Origin: Colias croceus | Taxonomy: Eukaryota; Arthropoda; Insecta; Lepidoptera; Pieridae | Length of the DNA: 64,000 bases | Direction: 5' to 3' | NCBI RefSeq assembly: GCF_905220415.1 | Contig: NC_059549.1 | Coordinates: forward strand, 8,742,001 to 8,806,000 | In this document: positions 1 to 12,580 of the stretch, piece after piece | Position numbering within the stretch: position 1 is the first letter of the stretch | How the letters are laid out: each line of letters opens with the position of its first letter | Made by a program: the position numbers and the translations under genes | Notes under the pieces: model-generated | The model's input: the letters and a program-made list of their open reading frames with translations, nothing else | Databases searched by the model: none | What the model was told of the DNA's origin: nothing

Positions 1-1169
1 AAGAGAATAACTACAATACTTTTTAAAATAAATAATAGGTACGTTTAATATTTCACTAAGCAACCTACCTTAACAGTACAAGAGCAAAAAATTAACAAGC
101 AATACAAAATAGCTATAAAAGTATTTGAACAAAAAACGGCGATAAAATCCAATAATGATACACTGGCAACCCTATCCGAGTATGTTAGTGGCGCGCATGC
201 GTAGTGAGAGTTAGAATATGTAGCAACGACCTGGAACGCATCGGCGCGAATTAGCGCCCGTAAAGAAATTAATATTTTAAATTTTTAATAAGTACTCGCG
301 TGCAGGTGAGAGCAAAAGGTTTTCCTTGTAGAAATCACAGTTTTATTGCGGTGCTTTTTAATATCGTGCTTTTGACGCAATTTTATGGCTAAACGGTAAC
401 TTATATATATCGGAACAAATGAATTTTCATCGTAATTACATCGATATGACTTCAATGGATTTCGCATGTGATGTAATTGGAGTTTATGGATGGTGGAAGA
501 TAAATTAATAAAGAATTTTACACTTATACTTTTGTAAAAATGTAGAATGTAAGTAACCATTTTAATATGGTAAAACCGATTTTGATTGAGGTATCATAAT
601 TTATTATCGATACTTTATAAATTTTTGAGCGAAGTACTAGAATATTTAGCTAGCCATAAATAAATTAATGTATTCGAGTATTCCACACATATTTAAATCT
701 AGTTACAAAACATTACTAATACAGTCCCATAGTAAAATTGATAAATATTCTACACCAAAATCATCGACATTTCACTGAGCACATCACTACATGTGTAAAG
801 ATATGTAATTCCAATCACAGGCTTGAAGTTAACGACGTATGGAGAACACCAATGATATAAATTCAAGTTTAACCACGAGTCGGACTTGTCATCGGTCCAA
901 TACTACAGTTTAATTGATGACTGGATGGTAATGCGCTGGTAATAGGACCTGTAATCTGGGCCTGGGGGCTCAATTTTGTCTCTGCCTTGAATCTAGATGT
1001 TTGCCAGTCAATAATATATTCTTGAATGCTTTTATGTTTTCATATTAATAAACTAGATATTAAATTATTCATACATGTTTTAATAAACATACGTACAAAA
1101 GTAATAATTAAACCTAGTTACGATTGAATAATGTCTACTAGATACTACAGACCTATTATGATAGATTTT
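1..1169. other. Upstream non-coding DNA, no gene recognised
   Basis: AT-rich sequence without a supported coding region. A short stretch near 165-270 is richer in CpG (it includes GGCGCGCATGCG and GGCGCGAATTAGCGCC) and stands out from its surroundings. It could be part of a promoter or an untranslated exon of the gene suggested at 7348, but no core promoter motif or clear splice donor supports this. The open frame at 285-560 on the minus strand has no recognisable composition or motif and looks like chance. Confidence 0.5.
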
Positions 1170-1430
1170 AAGCTTCAAATACGACTCGAACTTTTATCAG
1201 TCAAAGATGTAGGTACCTGTGGATGTACGAAAATCACTACATAGTCTAAAACAAAGTCACTTTCTCTGTCCATGTCCCTTTGTATGCTTAAATCTTTCAA
1301 ACTACGCAACGCATTTTGATGCGGTTTTTTCAATAGATAGAGTGATTCAAGAGGAAGGTTTTAGTATATAATTTATTAGATTTTAGTCAAAGCGGGCGAA
1401 GCCGCGGGCGGCAAGCTAGTGAGTTATAAA
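1170..1430 (-). repeat. Interspersed lepidopteran-type repeat, copy 1 of a pair
   Basis: Read on the minus strand it begins with the CTAGCTTGCCGCCCGCGG-type end (plus strand GCGGGCGAAGCCGCGGGCGG at 1393-1412). It continues through a segment equivalent to CTAATAAATTATATACTAAAAC, then CTTCC, an AATCACTCTAT block, and an AAGATTTAAGCATA..GGACAGAGAAAG block. The same blocks occur in the same order on the plus strand at 40507-40690, so the two are copies of one dispersed family. The GC-rich start resembles the shared end of the SINE-like and RTE-type repeats elsewhere in the window. No coding potential. Family assignment is inference. Confidence 0.7.
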
Positions 1431-2825
1431 TTGAAATATTCCAAAAAATCACCCATTAAGTACGTACACAATTAATAAGAACATATATTTTACTATTAAA
1501 AGACAAAAAAACTATTAAAAGACAAAAAAAAAAAGAAAAAGACTCACCTGACAATGTTAAAACACCCACGTTGAATATAAAGTCGAGCAATAAACAAATT
1601 TCTTTGCCTACATCGTAGCGTTGACATCTTAATTGCATTTGCTTTTACCAACTGCAGAATGTAGGTAATTGATATGTAATCACCACTTTCGTGACAACAA
1701 AATGATGAAAATAGACCATCGTATCCCTTACTATTATTAGATATAATAACATTAGATTATTAACTAATTTTACACTTATTTACAACTGTTTTTTTTTATA
1801 ACAAAACAGGCCAAAAACAATCACGCTCATTGGTAAATTGCATCTGCCCGCCATAATTTGAGTAAAGAATTCACGCACAGATAATAATATTGCCATCCTC
1901 AAATTGTACTAATTAGATGCAGATAATAAATATTGCTAGGTATTTTATTCCTGATTTATCGTTATAATAAACTGCAAAAAAGTTATAAGTAATTGTTTTT
2001 AAAATAATTTTGAAGTTTTAAGTTTGTGGATGTGGCGCCCAGATTTTATTTATTACCCCCCTTACAAATTAGAAGTTAACTAATATTAATTGTTTGGTGA
2101 AAAAAAAAAAACACATGAATCTAATTCCATATCTTAATATTAATAAAATACTAATAACATATTTCTAATTAAACAAGATTATCGTAAAAGCATAAAGAGA
2201 TTGTCGTATTAGACGTTCTTACCACTTGATTTAAGTATTATTAATGAAACGAAACTACAGGTCTTACGAAATATGTGATGGGAGAAAGGAAAAGGCGTAA
2301 ATTATCTCTGAATAATAAATGTCACGTCACAATTATCCAACTTTCACCTCTTAGTGTAACGTCTATTGATATTTAATGTTCTGATAAGGGGATCCAGCAC
2401 GGCACCAAATTTAGGTATCCCTTATCGAAGATGTGACGTTGAGAAATGGGAGGGCGCATGTTGTGGAATCGATCGACATACATTTTATTATGAAGACAGA
2501 TTGTTTTGGTTATATTAATGGTAATACTCAATCATTATGATGAACATATTATTGTTGCTTATGATTTTGTAATCTGTGAAATTATAGGCCAAGTAAAAAA
2601 AAAAATTGTCAGAATGAATAAAATTTGGCGCCACCCTGTACTTCTTGTTTCTCTGTACTATTTGTTTAAATAAGCTTATTTTATTTTCAGTTCATAGTTG
2701 TAGGTATTTTTCGTTTTACGATTTCTCAGTACAACAATTATTATTAGCGTATTTAAAAAATTACCTTCATGTCGATAAGGGACTGGAATGAAGATGGCCT
2801 ATACTTGGAAAATGATCTTTTTCAA
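1431..2825. other. Non-coding DNA, nothing recognised
   Basis: AT-rich DNA with homopolymer runs. The minus-strand frame at 1456-1638 is low-complexity. No splice-flanked GC-rich segment, repeat end or RNA gene was found. Confidence 0.5.
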
Positions 2826-3365
2826 TTTAATCTGGGGGCACGGTAGTGCCCCCGCCAAGACGAGCCAAGCGAACAAGCGAAGCGCACGGGCACTACCTAC
2901 CTTTTCTCGAAGCGCTTCGACGTTTTTTTGAACCCTCATAACTTAGGTTTGGATTATGCTAGATCAACAAAATTTTCGAGATATATTGTCAATAGCGGAC
3001 TTATTGAACATATTAAGTTTTAATTACATTAGCTTTTATACTTCAGATTTTATTTATATCTAAAAAACGCTAATTTCGTCACTGACTCACTGATGATCAT
3101 CAAAATTCTTAAGGTATTTCCTAATGTCCTAGAAAGCTGAAATTTTGTATGTAAGCTAGTATTAGCACACAAACAACAAAAAAATTATAAAACTTGTAAC
3201 TTTCATCCCCCAACCCCTTAAACTAGGGGATGGGAGTTTGTATGAGACCTGTAATTTTAAATTAAATTTTGATGACGGTAGAGGTCTAATCTAATAATCT
3301 AAAACTTGGTTCCCCTAGATATATATATATGTATAGGTACTCCTTGTTAAAAAAAAATAAAAATT
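2826..3365. repeat. GC-rich-headed interspersed repeat
   Basis: Starts with a compact inverted repeat, GGGGGCAC-GGTA-GTGCCCCC (about 2832-2851). A purine-rich GCCAAGCGAACAAGCGAAGCG block follows (about 2863-2885), then a long AT-rich body containing CCTCATAACTTAGG and AACTTTCATCCCCCAACCCC. The abrupt GC shift and the composition are typical of dispersed repeats in moth genomes. No open frame of note and no second copy in this window, so the boundaries (especially the right one, placed before the foldback element at 3411) are approximate. Family unassigned. Confidence 0.5.
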
Positions 3366-3410
3366 TAATCGACATAAAATTTTGTTACAAACAACTTACA
3401 AAAAGAAATG

Positions 3411-3849
3411 AAATCCCACCAAAAACATTTTCATGTAAAATGTTGCCAAGACTAGCCTGAATGTAAAATGTTGTCAAAAAGTTATCAGATCTCATGTAGA
3501 GCCAAGCTTCTAACACTACACGCCCTAACTCTACAAGGCCTAACTTTACAAACTCTACACCTTAGTCAAAATATGTGGCTTGGCCGTTCGTTACTACAAG
3601 AGCTATTGTTTAACACAAAAGTAATGAACAGTGAATTAATTTTTCACCTTACGCCGATGTAAATGTAGCGAAATGGCCAAGTCACATATTTTGACTAAGG
3701 TGTAGAGTTTGTGAAGTTAGGCCTTGTAGAGTTAGGGCGTGTAGTGTTAGAAGCTTGGCTCTACATGAGATCTGATAACTTTTTGACAACATTTTACATT
3801 CAGGCTAGTCTTGGCAACATTTTACATGAAAATGTTTTTGGTGGGATTT
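3411..3849. mobile_element. Long-arm foldback DNA element (non-autonomous)
   Basis: A very long inverted repeat. The left arm (about 3411-3587, starting AAATCCCACCAAAAACATTT) is the reverse complement of the right arm (about 3671-3849, ending GTTTTTGGTGGGATTT). I aligned the arms by eye over about 174 bases and saw only two mismatches (TTTACA against TTCACA, and TGTGGCTT against TGTGACTT). The loop is about 80 bases. Arms carry internal near-repeats of AAAATGTTG. The open frame at 3468-3662 lies inside the arm and loop and is not a gene. Target duplication is unclear because the ends are A/T-rich. Such elements are moved by a transposase encoded elsewhere; the superfamily cannot be assigned from the ends. 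Confidence 0.85.
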
Positions 3850-6774
3850 AATTGTCACAATGCAATGTGATAAATTAAATAAAAGTATTTTGTCGTTGCT
3901 TCGTAAGTAAATTAATATTCAAACTGTTTCTATTAATAACTCCCAAACATAGTGTTTATGTGAACCTTAGATGTGAACATTTAAGATTGATCATCAAAAC
4001 ATAATACGGTTAAATACAATATGTGCGGGTAGTCTCACTGAACAATTTTTGATCCACCCTCAAAATATGTAATTTTTTAGTATATGTGATAGTATTATGG
4101 TATTGCATTAGGTACGGTGAATATTTGAATCCTCTATGGCACGGTGGATAAAATCATAAAATGGGAAAATCTTGTTTTAAATCCGTTAAATTAGCAATAA
4201 ACTTGTTATATTGGTATTCTAACATAGTGTTTCTATGTGAAATAAGTTGCTTAATTAGTGTATGTACGGATGTGTATCTTATGTTATCTTGTGCAAATAT
4301 CTATATCTAGAGGTACTTACGAAAACAGTTACATTTACATGATTCGATTGATTATTATAAGAGTTACATCATGGACCTATGTTATTATGTTATGTAATTG
4401 CAACTTGAAAACAATTTGAAAACGTCGCAATTTGTCTTAGCGCATCTGAACTCTGAAGGATGTCGAAACTAAATGTTTGAGAAATTTCTACAGTTGCAAT
4501 ATGAGTATTGGAACACGTCGAAGGGCTCGTGTATTGTATGAAAGCACAATTACCCACCAAGAGATTACAATTACTCGGCCCAGTGCGCTCTCGCTAGTCG
4601 CTAGATTAAGTTAAAGATAGCCGCTAGACAGAATACCAGGTTGTTTAGCACTCCTACCGTAATTATATCGGCAATACCTATGCTGCGTGGCTAATTATGT
4701 TCGAATCATTTTTAATTTTTTGTTGATCTGTGGCATTATATGTCTTGGTATGGGTTAACTCGAACTAAATAAATTAATACTATACTCGAACTAAATACCT
4801 ATGAAAAACTTTTGTTAAAGTAAAAATTTAATTTGCAATAACTTAATTGAATATACTTAAATTACCATTTTAAGAAGAATTAATGTAGGGTCATGAACCT
4901 TAGCATTTTATTCCTTAAATAAACGTACGTTACTTTATAACTGTGTATCGGAATAATTTGTACATGGTATATGGATATGTTTAATTTAAATTGTTAATTC
5001 TATTATAACAGCAAATTAATAGTAAGTGTTAATAGTACAATAATACCGCTTGTCTAAAACGTAAAAAAATGATTTGCATATTCGCCTTTACTGGAATCAT
5101 GGTCCGTTTTAGGCAAAAGACAAAAGGCGAAAACTGTGATGTCAGAGGCCAAAGACCCCAGTAATTAAAGAGCAATTACAATGAAACATGGAACTCCCGC
5201 GCTCTGACAAGATCCAGTTATAATATTTTGTCAAAATCACACGCGTCGCTGCCGTTAACTTGGTACATGGTACTACAAGCTGTATTGCCTTTTGTTTCTA
5301 AAAGTGAACGCTTGTAATTGCTTTGTAAATTATTTGTGACTTCGCAGAATGGAGGTTTGAATGCACATTTGCACATAATGATTTCGTTATTGTTTTGTTA
5401 ATTTATTTTGTGAACAGATTTTGCAGATTGTTCGATTTTGATAGAGTCATACTTCATTTATTTACTTATTACAATTTGTATTTATACCTTTGGCTACTTT
5501 GTTTAAACAAAGGACTTCTTAAATATAATTATATTATAGGAAATTTACATGACTCAATGGAGTTGATAAGGTTTCATAGAAATCGTTAACGCAGTAGGAC
5601 AACCCTGATATTTTTTACGTCAACTTATTTAATTGTCTTACGTTCGACTTTCCTATCTATAACAATATCATACCGAAATTGATTGATAACGATTGCCCTC
5701 ACAGAATACGATGTAGCGTTTATTCCTATTCATTATTCAGTAGATTTTCCTTCATGAATATGTAGATGCCATGCAAAACATGTCTACTGCGACACGCCAT
5801 GGATCACTTTTAGAGGAGGATGTTTATGTTTTTATTAAATGCACGCATACGAGCAATTTCTAAAGCGTTTATTATTTTTAAGAAGTAGGTATCTATATGC
5901 ATTAAAGATTGTCATGAATACGTACACAATGCAAAAGTTAAATCCACATAAAATCGAAAATAACGATAGTTTAGCCTGTTGATAGGCTGCCATTTGATAT
6001 TATCACAGTATTACAATATAGGAAATAAAACTGTGATATTATTGTGTAGACAACTACTTACAAAGTGATAAAATATGTAGGTACTGTTTGAGTGGTTATT
6101 AAGTAATTTTGAATAGTACAGAGAACTTTTAACAAACCATTTTAAATGCTATAGACAAAAATAGGCATTTGTTAATATATTATAAATGCACACCTTAGAT
6201 ATTAAAATGTATTGAAACTAGTGAATTTATGCACTAGTTATTGTAGGAGTATTTGCGTCTAAAGTCTATTGTCTTAAAGTTATTGTAGTTTTTAGTTTTA
6301 TCTCAGTATTTAAAGCGTATTTCGCTTTTGTTTCGTATTTTAATCCAGGATTTTAATAAATCTAAAACTATACTATATTCTCTTAGTGTTAAATCCTGAA
6401 TATTCATATCAATTATGAAAAAAAAATTAGAAACATACCAGAATATTCACGTTAAAAACCATCGAATTATTATTCCTAAAGCGTCAAAGTAAATAGCTTA
6501 AAAAAGCTTTTCAGCACCAAATTATTTTAATAAGGTCAGGTTTCAGGAAGCTGTTCCCGAAGTCTGACATAAATAATTAATTGCGAAACCAAATTATTTA
6601 ACTTTGAACATGAGTAAGCTGTATCGGAGTTATAGCAATATTAGTTTTGAAGATACTAATATCTACTTCAGTTAACTTTAAAATACATATATTATTTCAA
6701 ATTGTTTTTTTTTGTAAGTTGAAACGGGAAAATTTTGTATTCTATCTTGCTAATATATCGATAATTATATATAC
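3850..6774. other. Non-coding DNA, nothing recognised
   Basis: AT-rich. Slightly GC-richer islands occur near 4490-4640 and 5090-5270 but have no open frame or splice signals. Open frames at 5395-5589 and 6647-6874 are low-complexity chance frames. Confidence 0.5.
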
Positions 6775-6837
6775 GGCCATAATTCATTGTCTAATTGTCG
6801 ATGCTCTATATCGACAATTGGACAATGAATTATGGCC
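6775..6837. repeat. Tight 28-bp inverted repeat (hairpin)
   Basis: Left arm 6775-6802 (starts GGCCATAATTCATTG) and right arm 6810-6837 (ends CAATGAATTATGGCC) pair over 28 bp with one mismatch, which would be G:U in RNA of one polarity. The loop is 7 nt (GCTCTAT). The arms are almost perfectly complementary and the loop very small, so this is a possible small-RNA hairpin or a recent palindromic insertion. Nothing in the sequence shows transcription. Confidence 0.8.
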
Positions 6838-7347
6838 TGTAAATGGATTTATGAAACTAGTTTCTCCGGCATAAAAGTTTTGATCACGAGAGAAATCGCG
6901 GTTTAAAGCTAGCCTATTTCGAATGTTTCAAGGAAAAAATTAATAATGTTCTAGAATATTTTGGTAACTAGATAAGTAACATTAATTTAATGATGTTATA
7001 ATAGTTTTTAATCTGTATTTTGTTATGCACAACACAAAGAGTTCTATTTATTAAAACGTGTGAAAAGTTCACACGTTTTGGAATTCTGTAAAATAAGTAA
7101 ATAATTAATTATTAGACATGGAATTGCGTTTAGGATGACGGCATGAAAAATAGACTGCTTTTTAGAACTAAATACTCAGAAACAAGTACCTACATTACAA
7201 ATTTTCTGTTATGATTGATAATAATTAAAGTATTGTCTATTGTATGATATAACTATGCGTGATTACGGACGAGATAATTGTAATAAATTCTTTCTATATA
7301 AACATGTTCTATACTATAATTGATAAATTAGTATTATTGTCTTGCAG
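6838..7347. other. Non-coding DNA ahead of putative exon
   Basis: AT-rich. It holds a small perfect hairpin at 7053-7079 (arms AAAACGTGTGAA and TTCACACGTTTT, loop AAG). It ends in a good 3' splice site, ATTATTGTCTTGCAG, at 7333-7347. Confidence 0.5.
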
Positions 7348-7427
7348 GGAGTGTGCTGGCATCCTCAAAGTGCGGTAATGCGCCGCGCGCGCTCTCACGC
7401 GACATATGCATGCCGCCCGCGCACCCG
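7348..7427 (+). CDS. Putative exon: 5' UTR and possible start codon
   Basis: An 80-base GC-rich island in AT-rich DNA, bounded by a pyrimidine-rich acceptor (TTGTCTTGCAG at 7337-7347) and a consensus donor (CCG/GTAAGT at 7425-7433). Two of three plus frames are open throughout. The third has a TAA at 7376-7378 and then ATG at 7406-7408 (MHAARAP..). This is the frame that joins, if spliced, to the signal-peptide frame at 48149. The ATG has a C at -3, a poor context, so the exon may be entirely 5' UTR with translation starting at 48149. An ATG at 7378 in another open frame would act as an upstream start. The protein is not identifiable. Splice bounds are seen directly; exon status and pairing with 48138 are inferred. 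Confidence 0.55.
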
Positions 7428-10400
7428 GTAAGTAAAATATAATTAAATTAAAGTAATAAATATAGCTATTAATTATCTTAAAATGAGTCTCTAGTCTAAG
7501 GAGTCGGTAACATACAAACATACGGATGAATAAACGCACGTTAAAAAGTTCTTTAATTCGAATTCATATAGATATGAAATAGTGAAAAAGTTTCAAAAAT
7601 GTTTGTTGTCGATTGTGCGAAATTCGATAGTTCCAAAGTAAAAATAATCCAATTTGTTTTCAAACACTGAAATACTGAATCACTGTATTGCTATTGCGAT
7701 TACTACTTATATAAAAGACGTCATGTACTTACATCATGTATAGCAAAGATATGAAAGAATAAATTAAGAAGAAAAGTTGGAAAGCCTTGCTGGAATATAA
7801 ATGCAGCTCATAATGCAACCACTTTACGCCTACCTGAAAGATAGAAGCATACCAAATAATTCGTAAAAGCATTCCACAGTCCGCCAAATGCATCTCTGCA
7901 TATTTCATGAGTGCAAAATGACTCGCAGCTGAAAAGATTCGTTCAATGTTTTGTGGAAAAATAAACTTTTATGTTGTAAAAAAATGTAGGTTTTAGTTAC
8001 TTTTAAATCAACCTTTTTCATTTTTTGTACCAATACGCGATTGAATTAAATTTATTAGTGTTCTGCTAATGAAATTATTTCAGACAAGGCAGAAAGAACA
8101 CAATAAACGAACTTAAAGTTAAATGTCATATCTCTATTTAAAACAACTGTTTGATATTGATGCTCCATGAATCATGATGGTGGTAATTTTTTTTAATTTT
8201 TTCGAAAATGTAGTGATTACCTTACTATCTCTTCTATTATTTTATAGGTAAATTCGAAGGAAAATTCATTCTGAAGTTAAATAAAGGAACTAAAATATAT
8301 TCTTAAATCCATAATAATGGACAATCTGTTTTCCAAGTCCTCACAGAAGTTTTAACTGCCATAATTGAGATACGCGGTTACAGTTCTCAAGTCAGTTATG
8401 AAGCTTTGAATGTTTTAAAACTTTTGTGAAATCCTAATTATTTCCATTATAGTAAAATTGTAGCTGAGAAAAGTTTCAATGGACTGGCATTTGATTTCCT
8501 TTTTTATGTTAAAAGATTTTGAAATTGTGAAAATCTGATCTAGTTAAGGAAGAAGCATCTAAACTTACATGATAATTTTTATTTTTTGTCTATAGGTAGG
8601 AATGCATCTTGAAGACTGAATATCCAAGCCTTATATTTAGAGAAGTTCAGTAATTAATTTTCTCCTCTCTCAAATGCACACATGTTCAGCATTGAAACAT
8701 ACAAAAAACCTCATTAATAACAAACCTAGTTAGCCATACACATCTCATAAATCTTTACGAGTAATGAAAAAAATAATCAGCATGCATTCACGCTTTTTAC
8801 TTGCATACTTCCAAAAGCCTTTGGTTTTGTTGCACGAGTCATTAAGTACAAACTTTTGCAATCTCACTTGTGGGTCAGACAGAGTTATAAACATTTGCTT
8901 TTTAGTACCGTTTTTATATTAATTTCGGTGAAAGTGATCGTCGTTTTATGTTTGTTTTTGATTGAAAATGGCCACAGAATATGTTATGCAAAATTCAAAG
9001 CCCCTTTGATGTCAACGGGTTTGAAAGCTTTTTTGCTGAAATAAAAAAAGTGGGAATGTGTATAAACCGCAGTTTTATGAAAGAAATTTCGGGATTTTTG
9101 TGACATGATCTTGTGCTTATTCAGAAAATGTTCGAGCATAATAGATCAAAGAATATCGGATGAAATAAAAAATGAAGTATCGCAATTTTGCGATTGCTTT
9201 GGGTAAAATATCGTATCAATATTCAGAGGCAATCGGTAGAAGAAGAAGTATATTATAAAGGATAATACATTTGTTGTGTACAAGTTTGGAAAATATATGA
9301 TTTCTAAACAGCAATATTTATATTTTGTTTCAGTTTTGTAAATAAAATGTAAATATTCATAATGAAGTAAATAATATAAAAAAGCAATTGGAACAGGAAG
9401 TCGGCAGTTTTAGTTGAATAGAGTTATGTGCCAAACCGAACCAAAATATAAAATGTTTGAATCGTCCCCATATTACTGTTACATTATCTGTTTAGAAAAT
9501 CAAAGTAAGAGTATACTGTAGTGTGAATAAACCCTTATTGTGAAACTATCTCTCCATAGTTGGAAAGCGGTGGAATCTCGTTATACACCTCATATAACCT
9601 GAAAGAGAGGCCACTAGTATTTTTTACCATTTTCTATGATACACTTCGCTTAACTGTAAGAGCTCATTGAAAGTCGTGTTTGTAAAAAGTTTAAATGCAT
9701 TTTTAAGGTTTCATTGCAAGTAGTAAATATCAAGTAAGTGCGGTAAGCGACATATTTTAGTGGACAGTGTAGAAATTACGAGGTTCTAAGTTGCGATCAC
9801 ATAGCAATATAAAGAGAAAAGTATTTTATAGACCAGGCAAATTATACTTAATTATCTCAAGCAATTAAGAAATCACAGACAAATTAAAATTTAATTTATA
9901 TGCAAAACATAATCCCCACACAATGACGACGGCAAAAGTATGCCGAAGATTTTAACCAGCCAAGCTTCAATGGAAATTTATTTTAAATTGTTGGCTCCCA
10001 GTTTCAAAGTCTACCACATATTATTAGCAAGGTAATTAAGGATTTACGAAATTGTTGAAATATTTAACATAATTAACCTTAAATATTACTCGTATATAAA
10101 GAAACCTGAGTAGGTAAACAAATATTAATATTTCCTACATGAATTTTGCGTAACCAAAGTTTTCATATCAGTTTGAATTGTTAACAGTTTATGAATCTCT
10201 AGTCAATGTGAATAGACTCTAAAAAGGAAATCGTTACGTAGATATATTGAGATGCAAGTTTTTGTTTGATTTTGCTTTATGTGTGAAAGTTGGATGATCA
10301 TAACAATTTTTATGATATTCATCTCCTGCTTATAAAATATTTAATTCACTTTCTTCCTGTCATAAAATTGTTTGAAAGTAAAAACTATTTACTAGTAATT

Positions 10401-12402
10401 AGCACTGCCAAACTTCTATAAGCAACAACTTCTAAAGCTATTAGAAAACACTCTGAAAGATCAATTCTTTCAGTTTCAGAAGTAAGTAAGGATAAGTCTC
10501 ACTGATATCATTAGATATCGACATGTTTAAATGTATAACGTCTTTATAGCGATGGCGTAATTCCAGACACACTGGTCGAGAGAAAATCCCGTTTCACGCC
10601 ATTTATTCCGTGACGGGTCATTGGGCTCTTTCGATCCGATGTCAATATATGTTTGCTGTTTCTATTCGAACGAAATTGCGAATTACGCTTATCATGAAAA
10701 CAATGCGGCCATAGAGTTTGGAATGTGCTTCATCCAATATGTCGTTTGTTTTTTGGAGCAGTTTGGTTTCACATTTGATTTAACGATAATATTTGAGCTC
10801 AAAATGTCGATTCGTCAAAACGTATGATTGAAATCGATAGTTAAATAACAAAGCCTTGTCTTTTGTCATTTAAAATTTCAATAATAATTATTAGTCTGAG
10901 TTTGGAACTGTTAGTTTTGTATGGAGTTAATGAACATATTTATATAATATAATCTAGACATATCGTGAGCTTAATTCAAATGCTTTGCGACAAGCATTTT
11001 AATTATAATAGCGTCGTTAACACCTTCTCAATGCTTCGATATCTATCGAGACTGGTTCGATCTACCATTTATAAGTTTCCACACATCCTTTGCAAAAGAA
11101 TTTTATACAATTATGAACCTTTTCTTTTTAATATACGGAACAAATTCCCGTGTTTATTTTTGCATAGTTAAATGTTATAATGATCCACATCGAAATGTTC
11201 CAAGCTACGCATTAAGTCTAAGATATCGCTTATAAGAAATTGTAATGAATTGTAGATCAGTTCATAGATAAGGTGTTCTATTAAAAGAAATAATGATTTC
11301 TGAGAAGCATTGGGATGAATATTAAATCAGATAAGATTCAAGCCGGATACTTTGTTTAATAATAAATCTGTAAATTCTAACGTGATTTCGCTCGCTTCAT
11401 TCAAGCTTTTTAACTTTATCCGATTTGCATTGCATTAAAAATAATATCATACAAAAAAAAATAACAAAATAATAAATATTCAGTTTACGTTCAAAAACTA
11501 ATTAATTATTAACGTTACATCTGTGTAAATTAATTTTTGGAGTAGATACTGTCCCTAGTTATAATTAAGACTGTTACGTAGCATTTTATTCCAATTGAAT
11601 GAATCAAAGCATTTCAGTTGCGAAGAATCGGCCTAAGGCTGTTTTCGCTTCATTAAATTCAAATCACCAATTTTAACGCAATGCTTCTCTCATAAATAGC
11701 ATATTTATTAAAGAATGGAGAATACTTAACGACTTCTAAGAAAATTCCTTTTTTAGCTTCGAATTTTTTGCTAAAGCTTATTTCTGTTGTTTAGAAAAAC
11801 CACGATTAAATTGTAAATACGAGATGGACTGTACTCATTTGTTTTGATATTATCAAGCCTAAATTTAGAAAACAACTTTGGATTAATTTTTGTGTTGTAA
11901 GATGGAACAGCCCAGAAAAATAAACAGGATAGTCACACACAAAAAACCTCCTCCTATATCGGTTGATAATTCAGAATAGGGCTAGAAGAATATTTGTCGG
12001 CCATAAACTCATAAATATTAAGTTTAATAAGGCACATCTATTGGCAACATATTATCAACAGAGATAAATGAAATTTAACATTAGATATATTGTCCGCTTA
12101 TTGCCTTGCGATCTGCATCAGTGTAAATTTCCTAATCGAACAAAAAATATCATTATTCTGCAGAGAAATCTTGTAGAAATCTGCATGAAGTCGGTGTCGT
12201 TTCTTATTTATTCATCTGTTCAATTTGGTCAGGTGATCGTAATTACTGGAACTAACTGCCAATACGGATTTCGTCTAGATTAAATCTGGGTAAAATGTAT
12301 CTAGTAAATGGGTAGGGTAAATGTAAAACTTATCTAGTGATATTTTTGTCACTGGATGCAGGTATTTTTTGTCTACATATTTTTAGCATTTTCATGCACA
12401 GT
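7428..12402. other. Intronic DNA, no gene recognised
   Basis: AT-rich sequence without recognisable repeats over most of its length. A somewhat GC-richer patch lies near 10550-10640. Open frames at 8856-9044, 10621-10827, 10965-11171 and 12068-12283 are short and composition-driven and have no family signature. Confidence 0.5.
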
Positions 12403-12572
12403 CAGTGCCGGTGTAAGGGCCACTGACACCCCGGGCGAAAATATTGTGGCGCCCACTTGAGGTGTTCTGAAGGTTTGCACCAGGAGAGGCAAGAGACTCT
12501 AACCTTGGCGCCCCCCAGAATTTGTCGCCCTGGGCCATCGCCCCCTCTCGCCCCCCCTTAACGCCGGCACTG
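12403..12572. mobile_element. hAT-like MITE, 170 bp
   Basis: Terminal inverted repeats CAGTGCCGGTGTAAG (12403-12417) and, read inward from the right end, CAGTGCCGGCGTTAAG. The interior is strikingly GC-rich (GCGCCCCCCAG, CGCCCTGGGCC, CCCCCTCTCGCCCCCC). The CAGTGCCGG terminus is typical of hAT ends. The heptamer CATGCAC flanks both sides (12393-12399 and 12573-12579), extending to 7 of 8 matches, with two extra bases (GT) between the left copy and the terminus. That is close to the 8-bp duplication expected of hAT. No transposase. The minus-strand frame covering 12392-12619 is a by-product of the GC-rich insert. Confidence 0.75.
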
Positions 12573-12580
12573 CATGCACT

